Below the pieces are notes generated by a model, which worked only from the letters and a program-made list of their open reading frames with translations, did no database searches and was not told the DNA's origin. Of a DNA stretch of 31,374 bases, positions 1 to 7,629 are shown one piece after another. The stretch is taken from NCBI GenBank assembly GCA_028139685.1, contig JAOINQ010000009.1, positions 1-31,374 on the forward strand. Direction: 5' to 3'. How positions within the stretch are numbered: the first letter of the stretch is position 1; the number at the start of each line of letters is the position of its first letter. The position numbers and the translations under genes are program-made. Source of the DNA: Betaproteobacteria bacterium. Its GTDB lineage: Bacteria; Pseudomonadota; Gammaproteobacteria; Burkholderiales; Burkholderiaceae_A.

Positions 1-1
1 A

Positions 2-724
2 AGAATCTCTCTAAAATCCTCAGAAAAAAGAATTAGTGGCTACTTTTTGGATCTTCTTCACCAAGGTGATTTTGATGCAGATTGGGTTCAAACTATGGAA
101 GCCTCCTTAATCTTATATGCTGAACACGAGTTTAATGCTTCCACTTTTGCCAGTCGAGTTATAGCTGGAACTAACTCAGATTTTTTCTCTTGCATCGCAG
201 GGGCTATTGGCGCTCTAAGGGGTTCAAAACACGGGGGCGCTAACGAAGAAGCACTGAAAATTCAAGAAGACTACTCTGATAAGAATTTAGCAAAACAGAG
301 TATTATGAGTAAGCTAAAAAGAAAAGAGATAATCATTGGTTTTGGGCATCCTGTTTATACACAGAGAGACCCTCGAAATGAAATAATCAAAAGATATGCA
401 AAAGCATTATCAGAAGGAAATTCGAATTCAAGTCTGTTTGAAGTAGCTGAGGTTATCGAGACCACGATGCTGAAGGAAAAAAATATGTTTGCTAATCTTG
501 ACTGGTATAGTGCTGTTTGTTTTTCCCATCTTAATATTCCAGTGAAACTTTTCACTCCTATATTCGTTATTGCGAGAACAGCGGGTTGGAGCGCACACAT
601 TATCGAGCAACATAAAGAGAATAAGATAATAAGACCCTCTGCTAATTATGTCGGACCACAACCAAAAGAATTTGTTTCAATAAAGGAGAGAAAATCGCGT
701 GAGCCTTCAGAAAAAACCCAATAG
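2..724 (+). CDS. prpC: 2-methylcitrate synthase, C-terminal part (left edge cuts the gene)
   Basis: Condenses propionyl-CoA with oxaloacetate to 2-methylcitrate, the first step of the methylcitrate cycle. The reading frame is open to the window edge, so the N-terminal part lies outside. Citrate-synthase-fold motifs are visible: HGGANE, GFGHPVY followed by DPR, NLDWYSAV with the likely catalytic Asp, and RTAGWSAHIIEQ near the end. The WYSAV and RTAGWSAHI forms fit 2-methylcitrate synthase better than housekeeping citrate synthase, and the following prpD and prpE support this. The stop lies 26 bases inside prpD, so the two are probably co-translated. The TTG at 47 is internal and not a real start. 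Confidence 0.93.
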   Translation, partial: RISLKSSEKRISGYFLDLLHQGDFDADWVQTMEASLILYAEHEFNASTFASRVIAGTNSDFFSCIAGAIGALRGSKHGGANEEALKIQEDYSDKNLAKQSIMSKLKRKEIIIGFGHPVYTQRDPRNEIIKRYAKALSEGNSNSSLFEVAEVIETTMLKEKNMFANLDWYSAVCFSHLNIPVKLFTPIFVIARTAGWSAHIIEQHKENKIIRPSANYVGPQPKEFVSIKERKSREPSEKTQ

Positions 725-2141
725 GGAATTTGATAAAATCCTCCGGGAAATAACAAACTACGTAAGCGAGGAAAAACATTTCAGTGAAGAAAGCCTACAA
801 ATCGCATCATACTGCCTCATGGATTCCATTGGTTGTGCAATTCAGGCGCTCGACTACTCTGCCTGCAAAAAAGTTCTAGGGCCTTTTTATGATAATGGTT
901 GTGAAAATGGAGTTAGAGTACCAGGAACGACCTTTTCATTAAATCCCGTAGAAGGTGCATTTAATATAGCAACGATGATCCGCTGGCTAGACTTTAACGA
1001 CACATGGTTAGCCAAAGAATGGGGGCATCCTTCGGATAACTTAGGTGCGATATTAGCCTTAACAGACTGGATTTCCCAGCGAGAAAGAAAAATTCGTGCT
1101 ATTTCAATCTTAGATTACTTGATTAAGGCGCATGAAATTCAAGGAGTGATCGCATTAGAGAATTCATTTAACGCAGTTGGTTTAGATCATGTAATTCTTG
1201 TAAAATTAGCTTCAACTGCTGTAGGTGCAAATATTCTAGATCTTCCAATGCAACAAAAACTAAATTCGATTTCTCATGTTTTTCTGGATGGAAACCCACT
1301 TAGAACATATAGACACTTTCCAAATACAGGCTCGCGAAAGTCATGGGCAGCCGGCGATGCCTCGGCCCGCTCTGTATTTCTAAATTTATTATCTTCGAAA
1401 GGTGAGATGGGATATCCCACAGCACTTAGCGCTCCAAAATGGGGGTTCTTTGATGCCCTATTTAAGGGAAAAGAATTCAGCCTTAATCAGCCTTTTTCAT
1501 CATACGTAATCGATAATATATTATTCAAAATATCCTACCCAGCAGAATTTCACGCTCAAACTGCTATCGAAGCTGCAATCATCCTTCACAATAAATTGAA
1601 AGAAGATACCAAAAAAATAAAGAAAGTGACAATTCGTACTCATGAATCCGCTATTCGAATAATCGATAAAAAAGGACCTTTGAATAACCCTGCCGACAGA
1701 GACCATTGTATTCAATACATGGTTGCAATTGGATTACTTTATGGCAACCTGGAGGCTAAACATTATGAAGACTCCGTTGCTAAGAACCCTCGAATAGATG
1801 AACTAAGAAACAAAATTGTTTGCATTGAAGACAAACAGTTTTCTCAGGATTACTTGCTTCCGAGTAAGCGCTCAATTGCAAATGGAATTCAGATTGAATT
1901 GGCTGGAGGTGTAAAATTACCAGAAGTAATAGTAGAATATCCTCTGGGCCACAAAAACAGACGGAACGAGGGAATTCCTATTTTAATTGAAAAATTTAGG
2001 ACCAATATGCAATCCTTATACACCGAAAAAGAAATTAATTTGTTAGTTGATTTCTTTAGTAATATCGACAACTTTCAAAAACACGATTCTGACTTTTTAT
2101 TTGAGACATTATGGAAACGGGACTCTTGTCCCAATATTTAA
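699..2141 (+). CDS. prpD: 2-methylcitrate dehydratase (MmgE/PrpD family)
   Basis: Dehydrates 2-methylcitrate to 2-methyl-cis-aconitate in the cytoplasm, the second step of propionate breakdown. It is 480 residues, the usual PrpD length. Typical features are the N-terminal LREITNYV helix, the RWLDFNDTW segment followed by GHPSDN near residues 90-110, and the late PADRDHCIQYM motif. The start is GTG at 699, with an AAAGGAG ribosome site at 682-688. It overlaps the end of prpC by 26 bases and is followed almost directly by prpE. No acnD/prpF pair lies in this stretch, so this looks like the PrpD-dependent form of the pathway. Confidence 0.95.
   Translation: MSLQKKPNREFDKILREITNYVSEEKHFSEESLQIASYCLMDSIGCAIQALDYSACKKVLGPFYDNGCENGVRVPGTTFSLNPVEGAFNIATMIRWLDFNDTWLAKEWGHPSDNLGAILALTDWISQRERKIRAISILDYLIKAHEIQGVIALENSFNAVGLDHVILVKLASTAVGANILDLPMQQKLNSISHVFLDGNPLRTYRHFPNTGSRKSWAAGDASARSVFLNLLSSKGEMGYPTALSAPKWGFFDALFKGKEFSLNQPFSSYVIDNILFKISYPAEFHAQTAIEAAIILHNKLKEDTKKIKKVTIRTHESAIRIIDKKGPLNNPADRDHCIQYMVAIGLLYGNLEAKHYEDSVAKNPRIDELRNKIVCIEDKQFSQDYLLPSKRSIANGIQIELAGGVKLPEVIVEYPLGHKNRRNEGIPILIEKFRTNMQSLYTEKEINLLVDFFSNIDNFQKHDSDFLFETLWKRDSCPNI
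2119..2132 (+). other. Small GGGAC/GTCCC hairpin at the prpD-prpE junction
   Basis: A perfect 5-bp inverted repeat (GGGAC, loop TCTT, GTCCC) sits over the last codons of prpD and 10 bases before the proposed TTG start of prpE. It has no following T-run, so it is not a terminator. It could affect initiation of prpE or may be chance. Confidence 0.25.
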
Positions 2142-2142
2142 T

Positions 2143-4050
2143 TTGATTCAATCACCTTACGAAATTTTAAATAATTATCACAAACTATCTATTGCTAGAC
2201 CAAACGAATTTTGGAAAGCACAGGCAAAACTAATAGATTGGTTTAAGTATCCCGAAGACATTTGTGATTATACAAATCCACCATACTGCGATTGGTTCGC
2301 TGACGGAAAAACAAACCTCTGTCTGAATGCCGTCGATAGACATCTTGCCGAAAGAGGAAAACAAAAAGCTATCATTTTCAAATCAAGCGAGACGAACGAA
2401 GAAGAAACTTATTCTTACAATCAGCTTTATCATGGCATCCAGATATACGCAAAAATTTTAATGCAACAAAAGGTTCAAAGAGGCGACAGAGTAATTATTT
2501 ACATGCCGATGATTCCAGAGGCGATTTATGTAATGCTGGCGTGCGTAAGAATTGGAGCAATACATTCTGTCGTTTTTGGTGGTTTTTCAGCAAATGCACT
2601 CGCCCTTAGAATCAAGGATGCAAATCCAACAATGATTGTTACTTGCGATGCGGGACTAAGAAATGGGCGAGTTATAAATTACAAAGAAATTTCTGACCAG
2701 GCACAACTGCAAATTGACAAAGAAAGAGTGCGGACATTGGTAGTAGATAGAAAGTTAACGCCATTCGACAGTATGGAAAGCGATATTGTGATAGAGAGGA
2801 ATACAGTGCCAGAAGATTTAGACAATAGTGCTATCGCATGCGTCGAAATGAAATCTACAGAGTCCAGCTACATACTGTATACCTCCGGTACAACGGGTTC
2901 GCCTAAAGGTATCCAGAGAGATACTGGTGGATATGCAGTTGCCCTTGCAGCGTCGATGCGTCTAATTTATGGATGCAGACCTGGGGAAGTATTTTTTTGT
3001 GCATCTGATATTGGATGGGTTGTTGGACATTCATATTTAGTCTACGGCCCTCTAATAAATGGTTGTACTACTGTATTGTATGAGGGTCTACCAACAAAAC
3101 CTGACTCAAATATTTGGTGGGATATTGTTGAAAAATATTCCGTCTCAGTTATGTTCACCTCTCCAACTGCTATTAGAGTCTTAAAAAAAGAAAAATCTCA
3201 TAATGTAAAACAACTTAAGACCGAGTCTCTCAGATCACTTTTTCTCGCTGGCGAACCCTTAGACACAGGAACCAGTTCTTGGGTAAACGAGAAACTCCCA
3301 TCGGTTACAGTTATAGATAATTACTGGCAAACTGAAACAGGCTGGCCGATATTATCTGCTCAACTTGAAATCCAAAAAACAAAGATTAAGCCGGGTAGTC
3401 CAAGCTTTCCAGTTTTTGGTTATGATCTTGCCTTAGCTGTTGACGACAAGCTGATAAATGAAAATGAAAGAAAAGGTATGTTGTGCTTGAAAGCACCTCT
3501 ACCACCCGGGTCATTACAAACAATATGGCGAGATGACAACAGATTTATAAATACTTATTTTTTCAAAAATAATAACTCGTATTTTTATAAGACCTTTGAT
3601 TTTGCTGAAATAGATAACGAAGGCTATTACTTCATGCTGGGCAGAACAGATGATGTGATAAATGTTGCTGGCCATAGAATCGGAACTAGAGAAATAGAAG
3701 AAGCGCTTCAATTGCATGAGATGGTAGCTGAAACAGCTGTTATCGGGGTTGCTGATAAAATAAAAGGTCAGGTTCCTTTTGCATTTATAGTAAAGAAAGA
3801 GAACGTAGGCCTAAATGAAAATGATGATAATACCCTAGGGGAGGAACTGGAAGCTTTGATAACAGAAGAATTAGGGCGTTTCGCAAAGCCAAGCCACATG
3901 TACTTTGTACCTAACCTACCAAAAACTCGATCAGGAAAATTGCTAAGGAGGGCTTTACAGGCAATCTGCGAAGGAAGAGACCTGGGAGACCTAACTACAA
4001 TTGAAGATAATAACGTACTGGAACCAATTAAAAAAATACTTAACTCTTAA
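2143..4050 (+). CDS. prpE: Propionyl-CoA synthetase (acetyl-CoA synthetase-like)
   Basis: Activates propionate with ATP and CoA through propionyl-AMP and so feeds PrpC. It belongs to the ANL adenylate-forming superfamily. Visible motifs are YTSGTTGSPKG followed by QRDTGGYAVAL near residue 245, SDIGWVVGHSY, DNYWQTETGWP, the hinge region GRTDDVINVAGHR, and PKTRSGKLLRR near residue 598 with the lysine that is catalytic and acetylation-controlled in PrpE. The frame is open upstream to a TTG at 2047 inside prpD. I prefer the TTG at 2143, just after the prpD stop, because it puts the conserved FW/QA/IDW block at the usual distance from the N-terminus and gives about 635 residues. No good ribosome site precedes it, so the start is uncertain. 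Confidence 0.93.
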   Translation: MIQSPYEILNNYHKLSIARPNEFWKAQAKLIDWFKYPEDICDYTNPPYCDWFADGKTNLCLNAVDRHLAERGKQKAIIFKSSETNEEETYSYNQLYHGIQIYAKILMQQKVQRGDRVIIYMPMIPEAIYVMLACVRIGAIHSVVFGGFSANALALRIKDANPTMIVTCDAGLRNGRVINYKEISDQAQLQIDKERVRTLVVDRKLTPFDSMESDIVIERNTVPEDLDNSAIACVEMKSTESSYILYTSGTTGSPKGIQRDTGGYAVALAASMRLIYGCRPGEVFFCASDIGWVVGHSYLVYGPLINGCTTVLYEGLPTKPDSNIWWDIVEKYSVSVMFTSPTAIRVLKKEKSHNVKQLKTESLRSLFLAGEPLDTGTSSWVNEKLPSVTVIDNYWQTETGWPILSAQLEIQKTKIKPGSPSFPVFGYDLALAVDDKLINENERKGMLCLKAPLPPGSLQTIWRDDNRFINTYFFKNNNSYFYKTFDFAEIDNEGYYFMLGRTDDVINVAGHRIGTREIEEALQLHEMVAETAVIGVADKIKGQVPFAFIVKKENVGLNENDDNTLGEELEALITEELGRFAKPSHMYFVPNLPKTRSGKLLRRALQAICEGRDLGDLTTIEDNNVLEPIKKILNS

Positions 4051-4062
4051 ACCACTCAAGAG
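4044..4062. terminator. Weak inverted repeat between convergent prpE and ybdG
   Basis: CTCTT and AAGAG form a 5-bp stem around an AACCACTC-like loop in the 19-base gap between the convergent prpE and channel genes. The stem is short and the T-run on either strand is poor. The position suits a bidirectional terminator but the signal is weak. Confidence 0.25.
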
Positions 4063-4069
4063 CTTACTT

Positions 4070-5311
4070 TCATTTTAATAATGTTCTGAAATCCCCACTG
4101 CCCGGTTTCTGGTACAACCTGAGTCCGAATTCTGGCAAGATTGCAAAAAAATGCTCGAAAATATCGCTTTGAATGTTTTCATAGTCTTTCCACTTTGTCG
4201 TTGTGGTAAAACAATACACTTCTAATGGAATCCCTTCCGCCGAAGATTCCATCACCCTTACAATCCTAGTCATATCATCGTGAACTAAAGGATGCTCATG
4301 CAAATACAGATCAACGTATGCCCTAAAAGTACCAAGGTTAGTAAGAGAGCGTCTATTCAACCTATCATGGGATAGACTACCAAGCCGAGTTTCCACTTCA
4401 TTGTGATAAAGCTTAATACTCTCTTCTCTAGATTCAAGATACAACTTTATGCGCTCTGCACGCTTAAGTCTCTTCAAATCATCCTCAGATAAAAATCTTA
4501 CTGAACTACTATCAATCACCAAAACTTTCTTGATTCGTCTACCTCCAGACTCAGCCATTCCTCGCCAATTCTTAAAACTTTCAGACATTAATCTCCATGT
4601 TGGCACGGCAGTAATCGTTTTATCCCAATTCTGAACTCTGACAGTATGTAAAGCTATTTCGGTCACTTCTCCATCTGCTCCAACTTGCGGCATTTCTATC
4701 CAATCACCAACCCTTAACATGTCTGTCGCAGTTAACTGAATACCAGCAACAAAAGAAGTTAACGTATCTTTGAAAACTATTAATAAAACTGCGGACATGG
4801 CACCAATACCCGACAGAAAGATTAGAGGCGACCGGTCGATTAAAGTAGAAATAATTACTATTGTGCCAAGTATAATCAATAAAATTTTAGACAGCTGTAC
4901 ATAACTTTTAATAGCCTTGGGACGTTTTTCTTTTAACGCGTTCTGAACCTGCAAGTTCTCAAAAATATCTAGTAGCGCGAGTAAAACTCGCAAAAGGTAG
5001 AAAATAGTAACGGAAACGGCAATATTTTTAATAATTGACGTAACATCCTTGCTTAAGTGCGGAACTAATCCAACCGCTATTTGAATAATCAGAGACGGAG
5101 CAATCAACGCAACCTTTCTGGTTAAATTTGTATGAAAAAACGCTTTAGTCCATTCGGATTCAGCATACTTATACCAATTATTGAAACTCTTTTGAACTAA
5201 CCAGTTAGTCAACGGAAATGATATATATGCGGAAAATATTAGCAAAGATCCTCCGACTAGCATTTCAACAATCTGTGTTGTATTTAATTCTGAAATAGAT
5301 AAGATTTCCAT
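4070..5311 (-). CDS. ybdG: Mechanosensitive ion channel of the YbdG/MscM type (MscS superfamily)
   Basis: An inner-membrane channel that opens under membrane tension and protects against osmotic downshock. The 413 residues match YbdG length and layout. Hydrophobic helices fill about residues 15-180, including the pore-lining SGIGAMSAVLLIVFKDTL segment. The MscS beta domain follows (DWIEMPQVGADGEVTEI, then PTWRLMSESFKNW), and the C-terminus carries YbdG-type blocks such as GTFRAYVDLYLHEHP and EFGLRLYQKPGSGD. The long conserved C-terminus separates it from short MscS. It stands alone, convergent with prpE. Confidence 0.93.
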   Translation of the reverse strand: MEILSISELNTTQIVEMLVGGSLLIFSAYISFPLTNWLVQKSFNNWYKYAESEWTKAFFHTNLTRKVALIAPSLIIQIAVGLVPHLSKDVTSIIKNIAVSVTIFYLLRVLLALLDIFENLQVQNALKEKRPKAIKSYVQLSKILLIILGTIVIISTLIDRSPLIFLSGIGAMSAVLLIVFKDTLTSFVAGIQLTATDMLRVGDWIEMPQVGADGEVTEIALHTVRVQNWDKTITAVPTWRLMSESFKNWRGMAESGGRRIKKVLVIDSSSVRFLSEDDLKRLKRAERIKLYLESREESIKLYHNEVETRLGSLSHDRLNRRSLTNLGTFRAYVDLYLHEHPLVHDDMTRIVRVMESSAEGIPLEVYCFTTTTKWKDYENIQSDIFEHFFAILPEFGLRLYQKPGSGDFRTLLK

Positions 5312-5377
5312 CTAAACTAAGCTTTCTTATTAAAGATCCTTAAATTAAAAAATCCTAAGATTAATTTGTCACAAGAA

Positions 5378-5398
5378 ATAAAAGTATAATACTTTTAT
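5378..5398. promoter_or_regulatory. 10+1+10 palindrome overlapping a perfect -10 box upstream of the copper-chaperone gene
   Basis: ATAAAAGTAT, one central A, then ATACTTTTAT form a perfect 10-bp inverted repeat. The centre holds TATAAT at 5385-5390, a consensus -10 box, about 40 bases before the ATG at 5430. A -35 box at normal spacing is poor (TTAATT at 5361-5366); a TTGTCA at 5366-5371 is too close. The overlap suggests an operator over a promoter, but A/T-only palindromes also occur by chance in such DNA. Confidence 0.4.
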
Positions 5399-5429
5399 TA
5401 AATTTTAAAAAATAAAAGGCTTTTCGATT

Positions 5430-5900
5430 ATGATTCTCCAATTAATAATATCCACAATTTTAACCCTAAACCTCCCATTTACTATTGCTAACGATAATAC
5501 CGAACTCATTAATATATCTGGTGGATATACTAATGTAGTAAGGCCTGGGCAAAATACAATTGCCGTTTACCTTGACACAATAGAAAATTCTTCCAGTAAG
5601 GACATTGACTTAATCGCTGTATCCTCCCCATTTGCTAAAAATATTGAAATTCACAGTATGCAAATTGTGAATAACGTAATGAAAATGAAAAAGGAAGAGA
5701 AAATTACTATACCTGCAAAATCCAAGGTTTCACTCGGCAAAAAAAACCCTAACAATTACCATTTGATGGTCTTTGATGTATCGCCTCAGATTACTGAAAA
5801 AAATAAGTTTACGATAAATTTTTCTTTTTCAAATGGAAAAAAACTAAAAACCGAAATAAGTGTAAAAAAACATACAGAGAATCAACACAATCATCATTAA
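5430..5900 (+). CDS. Periplasmic copper chaperone, PCu(A)C family
   Basis: Binds Cu(I) in the periplasm and delivers it, in studied bacteria, to the CuA site of cytochrome c oxidase. Residues 1-20 look like a signal peptide (MILQLIISTILTLNLPFTIA). The copper motif of the family, H(M)-X10-M-X21-HXM, can be traced: EIHSMQIVNNVMKM, then NNYHLMVFDV. The C-terminus is His-rich (HTENQHNHH), giving extra metal ligands as in several relatives. The partner Sco/SenC is not in the window. The next gene starts 3 bases after the stop. Confidence 0.85.
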   Translation: MILQLIISTILTLNLPFTIANDNTELINISGGYTNVVRPGQNTIAVYLDTIENSSSKDIDLIAVSSPFAKNIEIHSMQIVNNVMKMKKEEKITIPAKSKVSLGKKNPNNYHLMVFDVSPQITEKNKFTINFSFSNGKKLKTEISVKKHTENQHNHH

Positions 5901-5903
5901 AAA

Positions 5904-6680
5904 ATGAAAAAGACTTTAACAATATGTATTTTATTTCTGACAATTTTAACGATTTCTCTGGGATTATTCCTAAAAATTTTTTTGCCAGATATTCTAAAAA
6001 ATCAATTGATAGCCAATGGCAAATTACTCTTAAAAACGGATGTAAATATTTCGAGTATAAACATAAGTCTAGACGGTAGTTTGAATATCAAGGATATCAG
6101 AATAAAAAACCCTTCTGATTTTTCTCAAAATGATTTCTTAATACTTAAAAATTTGTCCTTCAAAATAAGACCGGAAACGCTATTCAAAGAAACCATCTAT
6201 GTCGAAAATGTTAATTTAAAAAACGCTGATATTTTGGTAGAACTAAATGACAGGATGCAAATCAATATCGCAGAACTTTCAAAGCAAATAAACACGCCCA
6301 AGGAGAGCGCCTCAGAAAAAACGAAAACCTCTAAATTCGAAAAGAAATTTATTATAGAAAACTTCTTTATAGTAAGTCCCACACTTTTATTAAGTTCTAA
6401 AAAACTCAGTATTAACAAAAATTACAAACTACCAGATATCAAGATTGTCGATATAGGTGTCAAAGAAAACGGGCTCCGTCCTGAAGAAATCGTTACAGGG
6501 TTTCTTACGAGAATATCTGAAGAGTCGGAAAAATATACACTAGGCTTAACCAAAAACCTTAAAGATTATTATTCTAAGAAAAAACAAAAGTTGATTGATG
6601 ATATAAGCAAAGAAGAAAAAAAATTAAAAGGTATAGTTAATGATGTTAAAAATAGTTTAAAGAGATTTGGCATTGAATAA
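5904..6680 (+). CDS. AsmA-like single-pass membrane protein of unknown function
   Basis: A 258-residue protein with an N-terminal membrane anchor (about residues 5-27) and a periplasmic part. The segment from about residue 30 to 120 (TDVNISSINISLDGSLNIKD, NLSFKIRPETLF, VENVNLKNADILVELN) has the alternating beta pattern and word order of the N-terminus of AsmA/DUF748-type proteins. The C-terminal 60 residues are Lys/Glu-rich and probably helical. It is much shorter than true AsmA. The start follows the copper-chaperone stop by 3 bases and has no clear ribosome site, so translation may be coupled. No function can be assigned. Confidence 0.7.
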   Translation: MKKTLTICILFLTILTISLGLFLKIFLPDILKNQLIANGKLLLKTDVNISSINISLDGSLNIKDIRIKNPSDFSQNDFLILKNLSFKIRPETLFKETIYVENVNLKNADILVELNDRMQINIAELSKQINTPKESASEKTKTSKFEKKFIIENFFIVSPTLLLSSKKLSINKNYKLPDIKIVDIGVKENGLRPEEIVTGFLTRISEESEKYTLGLTKNLKDYYSKKKQKLIDDISKEEKKLKGIVNDVKNSLKRFGIE

Positions 6681-7185
6681 ACGGTCGGTTTTTCTTAGCA
6701 GTGTATTATTAGCACTGTGCGTTTGTACCTATGCTTCTGATGAGAAAATAATTGGCAATTTAAAAAGAGTGGTTGATGGAGATACTATTTTCCTAAAAAC
6801 AGAAGCTAACAACTCCATAAAAGTTAGGCTTGCCTTCATTGATGCTCCCGAGCTTAATCAGCCTTTTGGACCTGATGCTAAAGCATACTTAAAAAAAATA
6901 GAAGGCCAAAGAGTAACAATCGATGTAAAAAGTAAAGATCGTTATGGGAGGCATGTTGCGATTCTTTTTCATCGGAATGCTGATATAAACTTGGCAATGG
7001 TAGAAATTGGCTATGCATGGGTGTATACCAAATATTTAAAATATGCTTCCATACCGATGCGAAATAAATATCTTCATGCCGAATTTCTAGCGAAACAAAA
7101 TGCATTGGGTTTATGGAAGGTGAATGACTATATTGCTCCGTGGGAATGGCGAAAACACTCTAGAAAAAGGCGCAGAGAAAATTAA
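6673..7185 (+). CDS. Secreted thermonuclease (staphylococcal nuclease family)
   Basis: A Ca-dependent phosphodiesterase fold that cleaves DNA or RNA, here likely periplasmic or secreted. After a signal peptide (NKRSVFLSSVLLALCVCTYA), the active-site blocks are present: VVDGDTI, KVRLAFIDAPEL with the Arg, Asp and Glu of the nuclease site, and DRYGRHVA with the second Arg. INLAMVEIGYAWVY is also typical. I choose the TTG at 6673 over the one at 6667, because AAAGAG at 6659-6664 is then 8 bases away and the signal peptide starts MNKR. It overlaps the preceding gene by 8 bases. Confidence 0.88.
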   Translation: MNKRSVFLSSVLLALCVCTYASDEKIIGNLKRVVDGDTIFLKTEANNSIKVRLAFIDAPELNQPFGPDAKAYLKKIEGQRVTIDVKSKDRYGRHVAILFHRNADINLAMVEIGYAWVYTKYLKYASIPMRNKYLHAEFLAKQNALGLWKVNDYIAPWEWRKHSRKRRREN

Positions 7186-7189
7186 AAAC

Positions 7190-7624
7190 ATGTATTTAAT
7201 TTTTGAATTTTGGACTTGTCTTGACACATGGAAGAGGAGCTCAAAAAATACATTATGGTGCCTATTAGGGTGCTCACTTGGGGATTTTGGCACCATTTAC
7301 TATTTCCAAATAACCGACCATACTTACAACACGGTTCAGATCATGAGTTTAGCAATGGTCAATGGAATATTGACATCCATCCTTCTCGAAACCTTAATTC
7401 TTGTTAAACAAATGACTATCAGGATTGCTCTGATGACCGCACTAAAAATGTCCTTTTTATCAATGTTGGCAATGGAACTAGCCATGAATTTGGTTGATTT
7501 CCTCATTGTTGGAGAAGCTAAACTGACGATCGTTTCAATACCATTTATGCTCATAGCCGGGTTTTTGACCCCACTACCCTATAACTATCACCGATTAAAA
7601 GTATATGGCCATACCTGCCATTAA
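7190..7624 (+). CDS. DUF4396 membrane protein
   Basis: A membrane protein of about 144 residues. It carries family words: WKRSSKNTLWCLLGCSLGDF near the N-terminus, followed by GTIYYFQ, and PYNYHRLKVYGHTCH at the end. Three or four hydrophobic helices lie between. The frame stays open upstream to 7124 inside the nuclease gene, but the first ATG outside that gene, at 7190, is the sensible start: it leaves 4 bases after the nuclease stop. The role of DUF4396 is unknown; the conserved Cys and His could bind metal, which is a guess. Confidence 0.82.
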   Translation: MYLIFEFWTCLDTWKRSSKNTLWCLLGCSLGDFGTIYYFQITDHTYNTVQIMSLAMVNGILTSILLETLILVKQMTIRIALMTALKMSFLSMLAMELAMNLVDFLIVGEAKLTIVSIPFMLIAGFLTPLPYNYHRLKVYGHTCH

Positions 7625-7629
7625 ACCCA

